A DNA stretch of 64,000 nt from Ceratotherium simum simum (Eukaryota > Chordata > Mammalia > Perissodactyla > Rhinocerotidae), in NCBI RefSeq assembly GCF_000283155.1, contig NW_004454210.1, forward strand, positions 4,965,734 through 5,029,733. The letters run 5' to 3'. The first letter of the stretch is position 1, and each line of letters opens with the position of its first letter. Below the pieces are notes generated by a model. That model had not been told where the DNA came from, did not search any database, and saw only the letters and a list, made by a program, of their open reading frames with translations. This document shows positions 10,701 to 25,700 of the stretch, one piece after another. The translations under genes and the position numbers were made by a program.

Positions 10701-13700
10701 TACGATTAAAAAGACTACAGAGGTCTTTAATTGCAGGAAGAATCATAGATATTTCAACTGTCAGTCATCAGTGAATAATCTCAGGAACGGTTCCAAATAG
10801 TTTACTATTAAGAAGTGAGGCTTAAAATTTAATGTATTTACTAAAAATGCTACCTGCTGAGACATTTAAATAATTCATCCCTAAAATCATTTGAATTCCA
10901 TTCTCTATAAGATATCAGGGTTACATGATTTTTAAACATTATGAATATAATCTATACAATTAGGTAAACTAAATTTATAAATAGTACCTACTTTCATCTT
11001 CTAAAAAGCTCATGGTAAAAAAAAAAAAAAAAAAAAGTAGCTGAGCACCAGCTTATGGGTTTTCAAAATCCCAGGAAAATCACACAAGTAACTTTATTCG
11101 TCACTTCACATGACTTCATTTGATCAAATACCATAACATGATAATTTTAAAACTAGCCACAGAACTATGGCATTTGGGGAAAGGAACCTAGAAACTATTT
11201 AACTCAATTGGGAAAGAAAATAACTACATTTTAGAGGCTGAACTGTCCAAATAGTACCTGTAGCCAAGGGGAGGTGGGAGGGACTGATACAGAATAGGGA
11301 GCTTCAGTAAAACAAAAGCTGCCAGGAAAACAAGCCTTGTTACCTACATGCCCAATTCACAACAACAAAAAGACAGCTTTGAAAGCTAGAATAAACGTAA
11401 TCTACCTGGTTCTGGCAATTTAATTTCACAAGGATCTGGCCATATGTCCTTCCTAGGTGTATCTGCAATTGAAAACATTTCTATTCCTTTTAAATCTGTG
11501 TTTAAAAAAAAAAGCAGTAAAATAAAATTTGGAGATAAAAGGTAGAAGTAGTAATTAAAAACAGAGGTCATACAAATTTGGTAGGCAATTATTTTATTGG
11601 TCAGAGTTATTTTACAAACTATACACAAGACTGCGTAAGAATGGAAATGCAGTGCAACACCATATTTATGCAATACTATAATCCTAAAATGAGTTGTAAA
11701 TGTTTGATTCTTTTTGAATCAAGTTATAATTTGAATTTAATGTTTAGAAACCTTTCATTATGCTATCAGCCACCCCTAATTTATTTCTCTAAGTGGCTCT
11801 CTGGCTCACAGCTAGAGCTGTTGAGTGCAACAAAGCAGGACAAACCACCAGGTTCTGAGCTTGTGCACACTGCTGGGCCTGGAAATCATCCCCTGTTACT
11901 CCTCAGGCTTTTAAGTAAAGCCTCCCCTTCCTTGAGTATGCCACAGTCACCACAGTCAGGGCGGTGGGGTAGCAGGAGGGATAAGAGTCAAGACAGGAAT
12001 ATACATGGCTTCTGCCTGGACCCTGAATGTTCTTTAAATGAGGTTTGCTTCTTATAGGCTAAGACAAGACCATATTCTTATTCATGACTATTTTAAAGAC
12101 TCAGATGAATCTCTCAACAAGATTAAATAATGACATAGTCCTAAATTTACAGCGCCTAAAGTGTTTAAATGCAAAGGCATAAAATTCTACAAGTTTCTAC
12201 TTTTTTAAGGTAAAATACTTAAAAAAGGAAACTAATTACATTTCTTTAAAAAGGCATTACAAACCCAAAGTCAAAGAAACATTCAGTTTGACTATTTTTT
12301 CCTCAGCTGAAAGCACTTAACATTTAAATTTTAGGTAGTGAAATATTAGGCATTTAGCAAATTCAGCCACAAAGAAAGTGGACAATGTGCGTGATCCATG
12401 ATCATCTTTTTCTTTTTCTAAAACTGTTCATACAGGGGATCCCAGAACTAAGAGCGGAAATGACATTCCAAGAAATCTAATGTTTGATCCTTTAACTTAA
12501 ACCTAAATATTTACTATTATTCATTGAATAAGTTTTTAAAAATTTATGTCAAACTATATATACTCCAACTAAAAAGCCACACATACATGAAGTCCAAAAG
12601 GTAGTTTCTTAAAAGTTATAAAGTAGACAAAAATCTAGCAATATTAATAAACAAAAAGAGAGAACACATACACACACGAAAAAAATTTGGAATGCAATGA
12701 CATAAGTATACATAAAACAAAACTTTTGCAAAGTAATAGAATACTGTAAATAGTTTATGCCAATATATTTGTAAATATGGCCAAAATTGACAATTATCTT
12801 AAAGAATATACACTAAACTGACTAAAAAAAAGCATGTATGTTTATGTGCATGTGGCTTGTTTAAAAAGTATTTAATTATAAAAAGAAAAGGAGATTGAAT
12901 TAGATCTATAATATTTTTTAAATACTATCAATAATTAAAATTTTTTCTAATCCCTCCCAAAACCAGACCCAAATGGATTTAAAGATTTTTCTGAATATTC
13001 AAACTCTTCCGGAGACCAGAAAAAGAAGAAAGGCTCTCCAGTTCCTTCAATGAGGCTAATTTAACTTTTATTCTAAAAGCAGACAAGGGCAGGCAAAATA
13101 CTGGCAAACCCAAACCCACAGTGAATCAAAGATATGAGCTCTTATAAGAGGCATATCTTTGATGTGTGCCTCTTAACATATCCATGGGATTATAAATGGG
13201 AACTTAAATAGATTATGCTATAATTTTAGAAGTGGTGCAAAGAATGCATTATCCCTGAGGAAATGGAACTAAAAACAAATCAATTTTCTATCGCTTTCTC
13301 TTGGAGTTATCATTAAATATTAAAGAAAGATTGATGTGTACTCCCCAAAAAAGTACCTCTTATTTTCAATGTCCTTTTTTTTTCTTATTTGGAAAGCATT
13401 CTTTTTATTTATTTATTTTACAAAATGAGTTGTGGAAAAGCGATTGTAGTATTTTATAATGATTTTCCAAGTATGCTCATAATTTCATGGGAAGAAAAAC
13501 AATCACGACTCAGGAATTTTATCGTGCAATAAAAAACACAATTATTCAAAGATGTATATTTTGAGGATCAATACCAAATGGCAAAAAAAAACACCTTTTG
13601 CAATTTATATGTAGTTACTGAACTACTCCCTCAATCATCCAACAACCAAAAAGAATAAGATTTGATTAAAATGAAATAAAAGCACTGACAGCTACGAATT

Positions 13701-16700
13701 CACCCTGAGGACATGACTAACCACTGGTGATACAGTCATTTACAGAGAACATCATCATTTGGCCTTTATAATGCATTCTCTCCCTGCTGATATGACTGCA
13801 GATTAAATTTAAATGGCACACAAAAAAGCTAACATCCTCTCCTCATGAGCTAACATTACCTCCTCACGAACTATTCCTAAGAACTGCTGAGAGCTAGCGC
13901 CTTTTTTTTAAAGGGAAATATTAGAGAGAAAAAAAAAAGACAAATTCATCCAATTTAAAAGTACAAATTAGTAATTGCCCAAAGAGCATTCATCCACCAT
14001 TGTCAAAGCTACTTTTTTAATTGATTGGATTTCTAATTTTAAGGTAAGCAGGAAAATATTTAATCACTTAAACATAATTTGGAGTATACAGCATACAGAA
14101 TGGATCACCATAACAAAACATATTTGCTATGTTCATTTCTATAATTTTACAAAGTTTTTTTAAACTAAATCTTTTCTCTCAAAATTTTATTGCAGTTGTA
14201 TATATAACTTGCTTTAGCAGATCAAGTAATCTGTGATTGATTAGGGAACAGAGAATAAGTGATATTTAGCACACATTAAGTAAAATGAATGAACTAGAAG
14301 GTACTTGTCCATCTCATTCTCATTACTTTCAAGGTCTTAAAACTTCTATTAACAATTAAGGTCAGCTTTAGAATTTCTATAAATTTCTCTAAATTGTACC
14401 TTGAAGGTGCAGCTACAATAAGTAGCTGAATAAGTAAATAAATCTATTTCAAGGAGATAGGCATCTTATTGAAACTATATTAATATAAACAAGAAATCAA
14501 GCACTACATAAAGCAAAGGACTTCACCAAGTCCAAGAAGCAGCCTCCTTCAACTATTATAATGTAAATATAATAATTCTTGGAATAAAATTCAAAACCCA
14601 ATTAAACATTTTTCTAAAAGAATAATCAAATTCTAGTACTAGTGTTGTGCATTTCCTTAAAAATAAATACACTTTTTCATGTCTTCCAATGTTTGGTAGT
14701 TTGGCTTACAGAAGTAACTGCAGTACATTGTACTATTCTTTACACCTTTTTCACGTTGTAAATGTTTCATAATAATTTTTTAGAGACATAACACATATAA
14801 GATATTATGTGTGAACCCACCACCCAGTTTAAGAAAAACAGTATTACCATTACCTTTGATGTCGCCTGTCTTTCCCTATCCCATTCTCTTCTCAGTTCCC
14901 CCAGAGGTAATTATTATCCTGATTTTTGTGTTTATCACTTCCTTAATTTTCTTTATGGTTTTACCACCTATTTCTATGACCCTGAATATACTATTTATTT
15001 TGTAGGATTTTTAATCTTATATAAATGGAGCCATACTGTATATATTCTTCCAATGCTTGCTTTTATCATTCAGTATTATGTTCCTGATTTTAATCCATGT
15101 TTTTTCATGTTTCACTGTAATTTATCTTCACTATTGTAGTATATTTCACAATATATTTATATATATATCTATATATATATAGTTGATATATATCACAATA
15201 TATTTATCAATTCTACTGTTGGCAGAAACGTATGTTGCTTCTAGTTTTTTGCTGTTATATAAACCACTTCTCTCTTCAGGTTCTTGCACATATCCATTGG
15301 CACGTGTGTGTGAGGTCTGGCTTGTAGGGAATGCATGCCTTTCTCTTTAGGAAATAACCTCAAGCTATTTTCCAAATGGCTGCACCGTTTAAGTTCCCAC
15401 CCAGTTTATAACTATGCAACTTGTCCTACATCCTCACCAACACCTGAAATTGTTAGACTTTTCATTTTTGCCAGTCTTTTGGGTGTGAAATGGTAACTGC
15501 ATCGTGGTTTCATTTACATTTCTCCACTTAAAAAGGAGGCTGAGTACCTTCTCATGTTTACTAGCCAGTCAGGTTTCCACTTCCGTAATGAGCCACTCAA
15601 GTTTTTGGTCCACTTTTCTACTGATTGTTTACTTTTTTCTCATTGATTGAAAGCATTTGATTGAAACCTATATATTTTGGATATCATTCCTTTGCCAATC
15701 ATGTGTTTTAAATACTTTCTCCCTGTTGTATTTTTCATTTCATTTTCATTATGTTGTCTTTTGATAAGCAAAGGTTCTTAATTTTAATGTAACTGGCTTT
15801 TTTTCAATCTTCTTTTACAGTTTCTGCTTTTTATATCATACTTAAAAATCCTTCCCTACTCTAAGGTCATAAAGGTTTTTTCCTATACTATCTTATAACA
15901 GTTTTATAGTTTTAATTTCACATTTAATCCACTTGGAATTGATTTTTGTGTATAGTTTGAAGTAGGGGGTCTACTTTTTTTTGCCCAAAACAATAACAAA
16001 CTGTCCCAGTACCATTTATTGATTAAAAAGTCCTTTTCCCCATTGATATGCAAAGCTAGCTCTGGCCCAAATCAAATTCCCCCATACATAGGCCTGAATC
16101 TAAGGTTACTTTCAGTTGTAAAATTCTATTCAACTGAAGGCACTAAAACTTCTTGTGAAGATAAATCAACAATTAGTTTTAACTTCAAGAATTTTTTTTG
16201 AAGAAGAGAACACCAAATGGCAAGGGAATCCTGACTTGGGAAACATAACAAAAAAAAATACTGCATAGGGTTCAAAGAACCCGAGTTCTAATTCCCATTT
16301 GACAACTTGCTGACTATGCAGAATCAGACATTCTCCAGTTGTCAAAAATAATGGTACAAAGAAAAGGGTAAAAAATATTTACCTTTCTCCCATGTTTATA
16401 AGGTCACATTTACCAGCAAGTTCATAAAATTATACTAAATAATATTTAAAAGATAAATATAAACAACAGTATAATTTTAAATAAACTTTATCATCTCAAT
16501 AAATGTCTATAACCTAATGAGGAATTTTTGCTCTAGCTTCTAATTTTCTATCTACCACAGTTTGGTGCTCAAATTTCTTGACTTCATATAGTTGTTTCAT
16601 ATGAGTACAATCTATTTAAAGACCAAGTAAAGGTGAAGACTGCTCTCTAAAGGTGTCTTGAACATTGCTGAACTCCCATGCAGAAATATGACCCACTTCA

Positions 16701-19700
16701 TAATGGATAAAGTCTAACTCGAAGAGAGAATTTTCCATTAATAAAGTCGCCTTTAAGTATATTTATTTTATACTATTAGTACTCTTTTGAATAGTCACAG
16801 AAGTTCAAAATATATCTGAATACTTTTCATCTAAGTATACACACAAGTCCAGTTAAGCATCTTTAAGAAGCCAATTTGGAAAACAGTCTAGTTTTTAAAA
16901 TATAAATGTCCTTGATTAACACTGAGAAAAAATATAAATAAGTTTTAAAATATTCATGCATTAGTAAAAATGATGGTTTCCTAATAGCCTATTTTTGACA
17001 CATAAAAAATTTAATGCCATGTAAATTTTGTTATAGAAAGGGTTTCTTCTTAGCATTGAGTAAATAAGAGTCTACAAAGAATATCTAATATTTATTCAGT
17101 TGTTCACAATATAGTTGATTAACTTGCTCACAAATAAATGTGCTGAGTTCTTAAAATGGATCATTTCATTGTTTACTATTCTGCTACTATGAATTTTTCA
17201 GATGTTATTTGAAGCAAAAGCAAAGCTTTTGCTTGCTATAAAGAGTCTGTCTTTATAAGTGGAGTAAAGAGCACTATTGGTTTTTTATTTATTTTCTGTG
17301 ACATCTGCATACATGGTTAGTAGGTCTGAATACTAATAATACAAACCTAGAAAAGTCTATAAACCTCCTGTAGAAGCTGATGTTCTCTGCTTTGGTATCA
17401 AAAATAACTAGAAATCTAATCATCTGGGACTATTTAAATGTTATACTTATCAAAAAATTAAGTACTCACTATAAGTCTTCATTTCATTAACAGGAATTAT
17501 AGAGCAGTAAATCTAAACAATGTAGAAAGCAAGTATTAAGTCGTGGGTCTTCCACTTGAGACGCCAGAAGGCAGGATAAGAAATTAGAGATTCCTATATT
17601 CCTAATCTTAATGTGCTTCAGTAACAACAAAATCAAACTTCATTTTAGGTCATACCAGTTTATTGAAAGAGTGTTAGAAATAGGTACTAGAAAATAACAT
17701 AATTTTGTAAAAATCCATTATATCCCCACTCCTAGAAATGCCACATATAGTTCTCACTGCAGCGTTCATTCATGCATTCAACAAATATTAATTAAGTACC
17801 TACTATGTGCTGGGCATTATGCTGGATACTAGAGGTATCGAGATTAGTCAGTGTTCCTACACTCAAGGTGCTTATGATCTAGTAAGTCTCATTTAAGAAG
17901 AATAAGACAGCTGGAGAGGATTCAGAGATGAATAACTGACGGCAAATAAAGGGACTCCCACAGGAGTGCTGACCACAGATATCAGCACTTTTTGAGACAC
18001 TAAGACAATGCAGAATGAGATACAAAGCTTTTTAAAAAATATATATTCAAGGTTGAGATGGGATGAATTCAACATTGGGAAAAACAAAAATTTTCCCAAT
18101 ACTAGAATTAAAAGGATATTTCTCAAATTTGGGAACAGTTTAGCATCAGATAATAAAAGTACTATCTGTATAAAAGAAACAACTAGTGATATAACAGGCA
18201 GTTATATATATAAGATGAAAATATATACATGTTTAAAAATGTTATAAATTAATGAATTTTGTTCCATAATAATAATTTTACCACCACAGCATCTAGTCCA
18301 AAATAAATGGACCCTCATACACATATTTCATTCTTCTACACAAAAGATTCTGCAAATGAAAAGGAATAATTACATAGCATATTCTCAGAAGCTGCTGTCC
18401 CTACAAAACATCAGTGCCTAAACTGTAAAGCAAGCCATTAAAATTCTAGCCCTCAACAGGAACTGTCAAATTAAAATTATTTTTAAAACCCTACAGTTGA
18501 AAAAGGTATAAATTTTAGAAACAATCAACTGTATACACAGAGCTATAGAAATCTGTTAAAATACGACCCTAACACTTAAGTGACTTTGGTCGCTAACCCA
18601 CCCCCGAAATACCAACCATTATATAGTTATGGGCTTTCTTATAGGATCTTATTTGTGATATCCAATTATGAATGAAATCATAATGTATACATGAACTGGG
18701 AGTCATCTTTCATTAAAATTCTAACTACGTAAATGTAACACTGCCCTATGGGAAAATAGGTAGTTTCAACAGGTTAGCTCTTTCTCTCCTAATTATCTTC
18801 CGGGAATAAGAAGGATATATTCTGACATTAATTCCCTATTTCCTTAACCTTGAAAATAATCCCCTCTAATCAGGAGCTGGAAAAAGGTGAGACACAAAAA
18901 AAGTTAAAATAAATCATTAATAACATATTTACCGGTTTGATTCGAAGCTGACCATCTACTATCTCAAGAATGGCATGTCTTCTGGATACTCTCTTGTCTG
19001 TTATCTACAGGGGAAAACAATAAAAATTTCAAACACAGCTACCTCCCTAGAAAACAATGATTACAGCAACAACAACAAAAACCCCACAGCAATGTTTCTG
19101 ACATTAGCAGGCTAGATACGAAATATATTATTCATTCAACATCTGTATAACGAAAAGACTATCCTCATTGAACAGATAACGAAACAACTCAGAGATTAAG
19201 GGACCCTCCCAAGGTCATAGAAGAATAAATGGCAGAGCAGAGAATCAAGCTTGGAATCTAAAGATTCCAAAACCTCTCATGATGGTTTCCATTCAAGACA
19301 GAGGACAGTGGGGATTCTTATCAATAGAAACCATAAAATGAGAAAAAAAAATCTATATAATATAGACTTACTAGGCAACATTTCAAATACAGGAAATATA
19401 TAATATGTCATAATGACACAAGCTTTTAAAAAGCAGCAGTCTGGCAAATGTAAAAGGTGTGACTACAAGCTCTGGGGTCAGGCAGACCTGTATTTGAGCT
19501 CTGGGGCCATCGGAAGTCGTTAAGAGAACAGGAAGGCGGGAGGGGGAGTAGTGAAAACCAGATATTTACAGTGGAGAAGAGATTATCAACTATTTTTTAT
19601 TAATATATATTTGCTTCCTGTTTTGAGCCAACAGTGTTCTAATTATGCTCACAATCATTTCTGCATACCAAAGTTTAAAAATTGTTTGTACTTTAAACGC

Positions 19701-22700
19701 TGAAATTGCCGATCAAGCCTTCCCTGCATGGCTATAAACACAACAGTTAAGATGACCTTTGTAATTTGTGGCTGATATATAACGAAAACATTCTAAGCAG
19801 TAACTTTAGTTAATACCATAATTATTTGACCAATCTCTCGGTTACCTTATATCAACTCTGATATTATCCACATCAGGACCAAAATTATCAGTAAAAGCAG
19901 ACTACAGCAATGCCTAAATTCAATTAAACCCATTAGTTCTGCAAAAATGTGAAACTGCCAGGAATCAGTATAACCAGAGAGCAGTTCTTCAGGCTGTGAC
20001 TATATAAAAATAGTAACATCAGGCATCACAGCAGAATGAATTCCACATACATGAATTTTCCACACAGCTACAGTTAATTTTTAGAACATTTTTAAAAATA
20101 AAGTATCTTAAAGGTAGCCTATTTAAAATATATCCACTGTTAGCCACAATGGCTATTTCAAATAAGTAAATATAAACTAATAATCTATTCTATCAGAAAA
20201 GAGAGGAAAGAAATTTGGAGGTTCCTATATTCTTTCCCATAACGTGCCTTAGTGGGCCAAAAATAACCACAGTCATCTGATAACCCACTTTACCACTTGC
20301 ATAGATTTTATCATCTGCATAGAACTTTCACTTAAATGTTGAGATTCACCGTCATACTGTCATAGCTATTACTGACATTTTACATATTTGGAAATTGAAA
20401 GTCCAGAGAATTTAAGTAGCTTGTGTAGGTCACTCTTCCAGTAGGTAGTGCTCAAATCCATACTCATTAATAAAAACAATTATGTGAGAAAAATAGTCAT
20501 ATATGATTCTACATCTACATGTAATCATTCAGAAGTAGTTTCAAGAAATGTAAATTATTCTGTGGCAGGGAGTAAGAACTTTCTATTTCTAACTTGGGTA
20601 GTCAAATCTCATTATTATCTTCAATAAAACAAATCGATTTTCTAACCAACAGACTAACAAACTATCAAATATAAAACCACAATATACAATGATGGTTCCT
20701 GTAATAGTCCAGCTTGGGTTTCTTTCTTTTTCAAACCATATTTTTGCAGGAAGCAATAATGGACTTTTCCTATCTCAGTATGTTTTTGAAGTAGACTTCA
20801 CTGACGCTAGCAAGAAAAAGATATCTTAAATAATATAAAAGTATAATGTGACCTCTAGTGGACATATGATTCCACAACAGTGTAATTTCACTGCAAACTG
20901 TGCGTTTCTATAGAACATCAAAAGAGGTGTTTTAAAGAGTCTTTGAAATTAACATCATTCACGCATTTAGCTATAATTGTCCCTTTTAAACGATACCTCT
21001 AAATAATGAGTAAGCTACAAAATAATAATTTATGCTTTCTCCATGGGAAGCTTAAAGATTTAACAAATTATCATTAAAGTTTGTTTTAATTTCAGGATGG
21101 GGTGGGAGGGGTGGGGGGGGTGGGAGGTAGGTCACAAATAGATTATCCTAAAGACGTGATGACCTGCTTTATTTAGCATCGATCGCTGCTCCTTGTGCAG
21201 AGTAAATATCCATACATTCTTATGAATACATTAACTGTGATAGCAGTTATTTATCAAGACCAAGGCACTGTTCTACATTTATCATGTATTATCTTTTTTA
21301 ATCTTCACAAAACCTGTGGAAAAGATACTATTATCTTCATTTTATGGGTGAGAAGTAGAAATGCAGAGAGGTTAAGCAACTACTTAAAGTTACACAGCCA
21401 GTAAGCGGCAGGACCAGGGTTGGAACCCAAGGAATCTGATTCTAGAGACACCTTTTGCTCTTAACACTGTACTGCCTCCCTCATTATCATTACGTAAAAC
21501 ATCATTTTTTAAAATTATTTACCATCGGCTTAACTGTCTAAACGAGAACTACTAAAGAACTGGAAATAGACAGAATGGTTATTTAACAAACAAGACTTTC
21601 TGAGAAAGAGGCCGTCAGGCTTTCATTAGGTCCTGTTTATTCTAACGTCATACCCAAGTCTAAGAAGATGTGTTATCTGAATTCCCAATTCTCTATTCAC
21701 AGCAGATAATAAAGTAGATAGGGTTTAGTAGGCAGCGTATTGACAATGGAGAAAAAATGACTGATGATCTGCAAGTGGAAAGACAAAGACTATAGAAAAG
21801 CAAAGAAACCCAAGGACTCACAAAGAGTACACTGCAGAGGCTATTGAGAGTAGGGACAAATGGCATAACATATTTCAAAAGGTACTAAAGGCTTACCCGA
21901 GTTTACTTATTGATTACCAAGAGTCACCAGGTTTAAATGAAAACTTCATTTGAAAGCCAGATATTTCACATCTTCGAAAGCCATTAAAAAAGTTAAAATC
22001 GAGGAATTCCAGTTTCCTGTCGAATAATTGTAGCCACCTAAACTCTAATCACACCACACATCCTCCAAAAAATCAGAGATCAACAAATGGAGCAAATAAA
22101 ACCACCTATATCCCACATCGGCCCTACTAGGAGACAGTTTACCACAAACTTTAATTTACATGTAACAGGGGACAGAAACACCAAATGCAGAAGATCGAGC
22201 TTCAGCACCTCTGCTGGGACAGAAAGTCAGGTGGCAACCGGGAGGACAAGAGAAGAGCAGGAGTGAGAACCCAGGGTGGAGCACAGGCAACACCACTCCC
22301 AGAAAAGAAGTCACGCAGTGAGAGGGCAATGCTGAAAACGCCTCTCACATCCAGCAGTTCAGGGGTCCAGCAACATCGGGAACACCTGGGCACCAATATG
22401 AATAATGATAATAATGGAATGTAACACACTGAATACAAAAATAATCCATGAGCTCATCCTGAACTCAAGAAAGGGGCTGGGGCTAGAGCTGGGAGGAAAC
22501 GCCTTTCTTTATAAAAGAATGCCAGCTCATGTAGAATAAATGATCAAACCAGATAATCACTATTTTTTAACTACCAATGTAATAACTGACTCAGTAAAGG
22601 ATCAATGGATGTTAACTTTCAGGTGAAAGCTTGATAGGAAACAGAATATTCGTGAAGTCTCAAAGCATCACTCCCTGGATTCCTCACAAAGGGAGAAGTG

Positions 22701-25700
22701 CCTTCACTGGAGAAGTCTGAGAGACACCACCTTCCCCAAGTGAGCACACTTACGACATCACCAACGACAGGACAGACTGATGGGTAGGCCTCCTGACATG
22801 AGGCTCTGAGTTCACATCACCTATGGACTACTCTTGCCCAAAATGTCTAAGCTAAAGCTAATTTTGTGGAAGCAATCAGACAAATCAAAATTGTGGGCAT
22901 TCTATGAAACAACTGGCCTGGACTCCTAAAAACATTAATGCCATGAAGGACAGAAAAGTTTTAGATTAAACTGAATCCTAATTTTTTTAAAAAAAAATGT
23001 TAAAAAGGACATTACTGGAAAAGTTTAGTAAAACGGAATACGGAATATTAAAATTCATTGCACAAATACAAATTTCTCAAGTGTGATAACAGTATATGTA
23101 TATATTTTTTATTTATGTAGAAATGTCCTTGATCTTAGGTGATATATGTTGACATATTTAGGGATGAAGTGCCATAATAATGTACTTTCAAATGGATTCA
23201 GGAGAAAGAGAGAGAGAAAAAAAAATACACATATATATATATGCATGTATGTATGAGAGAGACAGAAAGAGAGAGAGTAAATGTGGCAAAATGTTAACCA
23301 TTAATTAACCTAGGATAAGGATATATAAGTATTCATGGTACTATTCAACTTTTCTATAGGTCTGAAATCTTTCAAAATGAAAAGTTGAGGGAGAAATAGT
23401 TAAAATTTCAAAAATGATAGTACTTAAAAGGATTATCATCAAGTTATCTAAAAAATGTAGTGTACATGATTACTAAATAATAAATTGGTAAATGCTAAAT
23501 GAAGTGTAATTCTATTTAAACTTGTTTCTGTAAAATTAATAAGCCTCTTTCTATTTAGTTATATGTAATTTTTTAAAAATCTTTTAATTTCTTAAGTACG
23601 ACAAACTGGTAGCCAATAGGCCACAAATCACTCACATACTGTTTTTTTTTTAATTTTTACTTTGAAGAGTATATGTGCGCTCCATCTCACCATAGTCCCC
23701 AGTACTCCCTATAATCTTCCACTCAGCCCACTTCTCTCTTTATTGCATACCTAGCCTCTACAGGCATTTGAATTTGCAACTCTTGACTTAAACCACGTCT
23801 ATACTTTTTAGATGCTAATTCTTCACATGTGACACCGTGTACTCGATGCTATTAGTTGCTTAATCAGTATCTATTCATTTCTTCTTCCACACTAATATTA
23901 CTTCAGTTTTGTTTACAGTAGCAATGTACTCAGTTAAAAATATCCAAATGCCCAGAATTCCTTGTAGCTATGGATGGCCAATTGACACAGTTCTAGCAAA
24001 GGATATAAGACAGAGTGTGTATTAACCACATTCTCTAGTTTCTGTATTGGATGCTTTGATAACTGCGGCCTTGCTGACTAGGGAAGGACTACCCTACCCA
24101 GAGTTACAGGATTCTTAGAGAGTAAATGACTGACCTGCAAGTGCACTTTTCATATGCAAACTAACCAATCCGAGGCCGGTACCAACAATCATGGCTTGGG
24201 CTTTCCCTGGCTCTTACGCTGCCCTTATTACCCCAGGGCTGGGCATCAGACTACTAGCGGCAGCCCCCACAGCCCAGAGCCCCAGAGAATTATTCAAACT
24301 AGACCATCCTGAACCTGCTTACCCTGCCTTGCCCATTCATTCCCAAGAAAACCACAGTAAAGGTTTTCCTGTAGTTCGCCTAGCTCTCTGCCTTCTGCCT
24401 TCAACCGACCTCATGCGGCCCTGCGTGGCATGCTGTGCCCTTCTTTCTCTTGGGAACTGTAATAAATTATCTTCTCAATGGCGATCATCTGATCTGTTGG
24501 CCTCACCATACCTGAACATGACAGCAAAATCTACATTTTAAAACAGAGTGGAGCTTCTGGAAAGATTACTGTCTTCCTGATGACAAGGAACAGGCTCAAC
24601 TGGCATGCACCCTTTGCCCTCTGCCTTTCTCCTTTCTTCCTGCTTAAATGTGACCCCTCGAGATGCAGCAGCCATCTTATGACTACAGGCATGAAAGCTA
24701 CTTGCAAAGGATGACCAAGGAGGAACACAGAAAAGCCGGTTCCTTGAGTAGCTGCACCAGCCCTGGACTGACTGCCCCTGAGATTCTCTGTTACAGGAGA
24801 AAAATCAATTTGATTCAGCTGGTGTTTGTCAGATTTCTGTTACTTGCAGCCAAAGCAGTTATAATTAATACATATTACTCTAACAACTGTTATATTGACA
24901 CTGGATATCTAATAAGAAATTCGTTTATGCTCAGCCAGTCAGAGAAGGACTATTAGAAAACAGAAAAGCTAACTAAATTGAACATTTAAGTACAAGAACG
25001 TTGTTGACTATTAAAAGAACTGCAGAGCATACAGCAGGAGCTTAGAAAAGAAACCATGAATAATAACACGCATGCTGAAGGACAACACTGAAAACACTCC
25101 TACCCTCCGTTAGCCACAGCTAAAATGATAGCAATTTTTCTTCAGATACCATAGAAAAAAATCCTTTTTACTTGAATTCTTCATATTGTTTCTTAAATGG
25201 GGACAAGGCTCTCTGTTTTTACGTCACTTTTGTATTGATACAGTGTGGAGCCCTTATCTTTTTCTGGTTTCGAATTGAATGTTTCATGTACGTATAAGAC
25301 CTTTCTCCATTTTTAAGACATGAAGTTTGTGCTAGAAGAAAAGATAAAGACATGAAAACATAACTGTTTGTGATCTGTTTGTCAAATATTTATTTGGGGC
25401 ATTTATTGAAGTCAAACAAAATGAAGATTTTCTTATGCTACCAGCAGAAATGCTTAGATGTTTTGAATCAAGGTCTCTGACTTATTTATCATTTCCAAAA
25501 TTCTAAAAATAAAAAAACACTCGAATAATGTAAAAGCAGAAAAGCTACCCGATCCTGAAATAGACCCAATAGAATGGCACCTTTCATTTCGTTTTTGTCT
25601 ATATATAATATTTACTGAAAAACCAACACTAGTCAATTTTTCTTGAAATGTTTTCCTAGAGAAATTTCTGAATATCATAGTCAGGTATAATATAGCTCAT

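Larger units (their letters stand above)
7775..18932 (-). other. APLF: APLF intron 2
   Basis: 11.2 kb between exons 2 and 3. It holds one ERE, a short young L1 and one old L1. The long stretches 9000-11380, 11500-14750 and 16110-18930 show nothing I can name beyond a 20-base A run (11017-11036), a MIR-like scrap near 16280-16335 and an L2-like piece at 17755-17890. An exon-like segment at 11406-11495 is listed separately. Confidence 0.85.

Noticed and set aside
11578..12057. 159-codon plus-strand open frame, one of the longest outside repeats
   Set aside because: It opens at TTG, not ATG; the first ATG is at 11641. No splice context, domain or conserved motif is visible and it ends in unique AT-rich intron sequence.
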